Positions 62,984 to 64,000 of a DNA stretch of 64,000 nucleotides are shown piece by piece (the first letter of the stretch is position 1; the number at the start of each line of letters is the position of its first letter). The translations under genes and the position numbers were made by a program. The notes below the pieces were generated by a model. The model saw nothing but the letters and a program-made list of their open reading frames with translations. It ran no database searches and had not been told where the DNA came from. This DNA comes from an uncultured Ruminococcus sp. (GTDB lineage Bacteria; Bacillota; Clostridia; Oscillospirales; Acutalibacteraceae): the NCBI GenBank assembly GCA_900543095.1, contig UQQD01000008.1, positions 1-64,000 on the forward strand, read 5' to 3'.

Positions 62984-63852
62984 TGGAGATTGCTTTCCCG
63001 TATATGGGACTTGAATTCACAATAAATCCGGTCGCTTTTTCTTTGGGCAGTATCAATATATATTGGTACGGTATAATTATCGCAACGGGAATGTTGCTTG
63101 CCGTGCTTTATGCCTACAAAAGCGCACCGCGCTATAAGGTGGATTTCAGCAAACTGCTCAACTGCATTTTCGTGGGAATTATAACGGGTATCATCGGTGC
63201 AAGACTTTATTTTTGTATCTTTAAGTGGGATTACTACGGACAGCATTTGGACGAGCTGTTTGCCATTCACAACGGCGGACTTGCTATCTACGGCGGTATA
63301 ATAGGCGCTCTCATCGGCGGTCTTGTCGTTGCAAAAATACAAAAAATGCAGATTATGCCTATCCTTGACATATCAATGGTCGGTTTTTTGCTCGGACAGG
63401 GAATAGGTCGCTGGGGTAACTTTATGAATCAGGAGGCGTTTGGCACTCCGACAAATCTCCCTTGGGCAATGATGAGCGAAAACACGGGTAATATTCCTGT
63501 TCATCCCTGCTTTCTCTATGAATCTATATGGTGTCTTTTGGGATTTGCACTGCTCCATTTTTACGGCAAGTACAAGCAAAGATATTCGGGACAAATATTC
63601 TTTTGGTATCTTGTTTGGTACGGCTTTGAAAGAACAATAGTTGAGGGACTTCGCACCGACAGTCTGTATCTTCCGTTTCAAATCTTCGGAATGGACATCA
63701 GAGTATCTCAAGTCCTGTCGGCGGTTCTTTGCATTACAGGTATAGTATTTCTTATTATAAATATCAAAAAGGAGGACCCGTTCTATGCAGATTATAGACG
63801 GAAAAAAGGTATCGGCAGAAGTAAAGGAGAAAGTAAGACAGCAGACGCTTGA
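62983..63852 (+). CDS. lgt: prolipoprotein diacylglyceryl transferase
   Basis: 289 residues, seven membrane helices. The signature GRWGNFMNQEAFG is central, preceded by IYWYGIIIATG, GARLYFCIF and HNGGLAIYGGIIG with its essential His. It attaches diacylglycerol to the lipobox cysteine of prelipoproteins, so it matures PstS and the lipoproteins at 25639 and 46160. Its last 68 bp overlap folD in another frame. Confidence 0.96.
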   Translation: MEIAFPYMGLEFTINPVAFSLGSINIYWYGIIIATGMLLAVLYAYKSAPRYKVDFSKLLNCIFVGIITGIIGARLYFCIFKWDYYGQHLDELFAIHNGGLAIYGGIIGALIGGLVVAKIQKMQIMPILDISMVGFLLGQGIGRWGNFMNQEAFGTPTNLPWAMMSENTGNIPVHPCFLYESIWCLLGFALLHFYGKYKQRYSGQIFFWYLVWYGFERTIVEGLRTDSLYLPFQIFGMDIRVSQVLSAVLCITGIVFLIINIKKEDPFYADYRRKKGIGRSKGESKTADA

Positions 63853-64000
63853 GCTGAAAGAGACTCACGGCATAACTCCCGGTCTTGCGGTTGTTATCGT
63901 AGGCGACGACCCTGCGTCAAGAGTTTATGTAAATAATAAAAAGAAAGCTTGTGAGCTTGTCGGCTTTAAATCCGAAGAATATGCTCTTCCTGCCGAAACA
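63785..64000 (+). CDS. folD: FolD bifunctional methylene-THF dehydrogenase/cyclohydrolase, 5' part (cut by window edge)
   Basis: 72 codons remain. ATG 63785 follows AAGGAGG by 9 nt and opens MQIIDGKKVSAEVKEKV, then GITPGLAVVIVGDDPASRVYVNNKKKAC, cited as GLAVVIVGDDPASRVYV, the FolD substrate-binding region with catalytic Lys in the KKK stretch. The enzyme interconverts methylene- and formyl-tetrahydrofolate. The start lies inside lgt, giving an unusually long overlap. Confidence 0.95.
   Translation, partial: MQIIDGKKVSAEVKEKVRQQTLELKETHGITPGLAVVIVGDDPASRVYVNNKKKACELVGFKSEEYALPAET

Overview
The window looks like chromosome of a low-GC, monoderm gut Clostridia bacterium, most likely Ruminococcaceae/Oscillospiraceae. 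The reasons are a V-type (not F-type) ATPase operon, a lone dockerin protein, clostridial families such as the DUF711/ACT pair, the macro-domain protein with a helical C-terminus and the paired M16 peptidase homologues, and strong GGAGG ribosome binding sites. No 16S gene is present, so this is inference from gene families. The left edge (1-629) carries a RecQ C-terminus of Bacteroidetes appearance that may be transferred DNA or an assembly join.

Layout. 1-1700: recQ tail, a damaged membrane-anchored ORF, and two copies of a short inverted-repeat element with a third hairpin. 1742-12543 (minus): a tandem DUF6270-like gene behind the V-ATPase operon, transcribed H-C-I-K-F-E-A-B-D. 12628-16733 (minus, except a PHP phosphatase): DUF711, ACT protein, murC. 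16896-20577 (plus): rlmD-type rRNA methyltransferase, a small methyltransferase, an SDR and a YihY-type membrane protein. 20628-26768: dockerin protein, a MarR-controlled heterodimeric ABC exporter, a ComEC-like metallo-beta-lactamase lipoprotein with DUF3006. 26890-27856: tRNA-Leu(GAG) followed by remnants of a mobile element (serine-recombinase tail and sigma-like gene fragment).

28204-38389 (plus) is a surface-glycan locus: an ABC exporter (Wzm plus a Wzt with a C-terminal extension), UDP-xylose synthase, GT8, four GT2 and one GT32-like glycosyltransferase, an intact CMP-Kdo synthetase-like gene and a broken kdsA. A heptamer tandem repeat sits in its predicted 5' leader. 38766-42590: TetR regulator, membrane-anchored Ntn amidohydrolase and a sortase-type surface protein. 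42692-45936 (minus): LytTR regulator, GHKL kinase and a split chromate transporter. 46160-48740: alkylsulfatase-like lipoprotein and a DUF308 membrane protein. 49087-51428: LacI regulator and MATE exporter. 51444-53538: a GNAT pseudogene, macro-domain protein and VWA protein. 53767-60178 (minus): complete pstSCAB-phoU-phoB-phoR phosphate regulon with a Pho-box-like repeat upstream. 60421-64000 (plus): paired M16 peptidase homologues, lgt and the start of folD.

The most distinctive material is the Kdo-type genes in an apparently monoderm glycan locus, the hairpin-rich inverted-repeat element near the left edge, and the decayed mobile DNA beside the tRNA gene. I did not see a clearly unprecedented multigene system.
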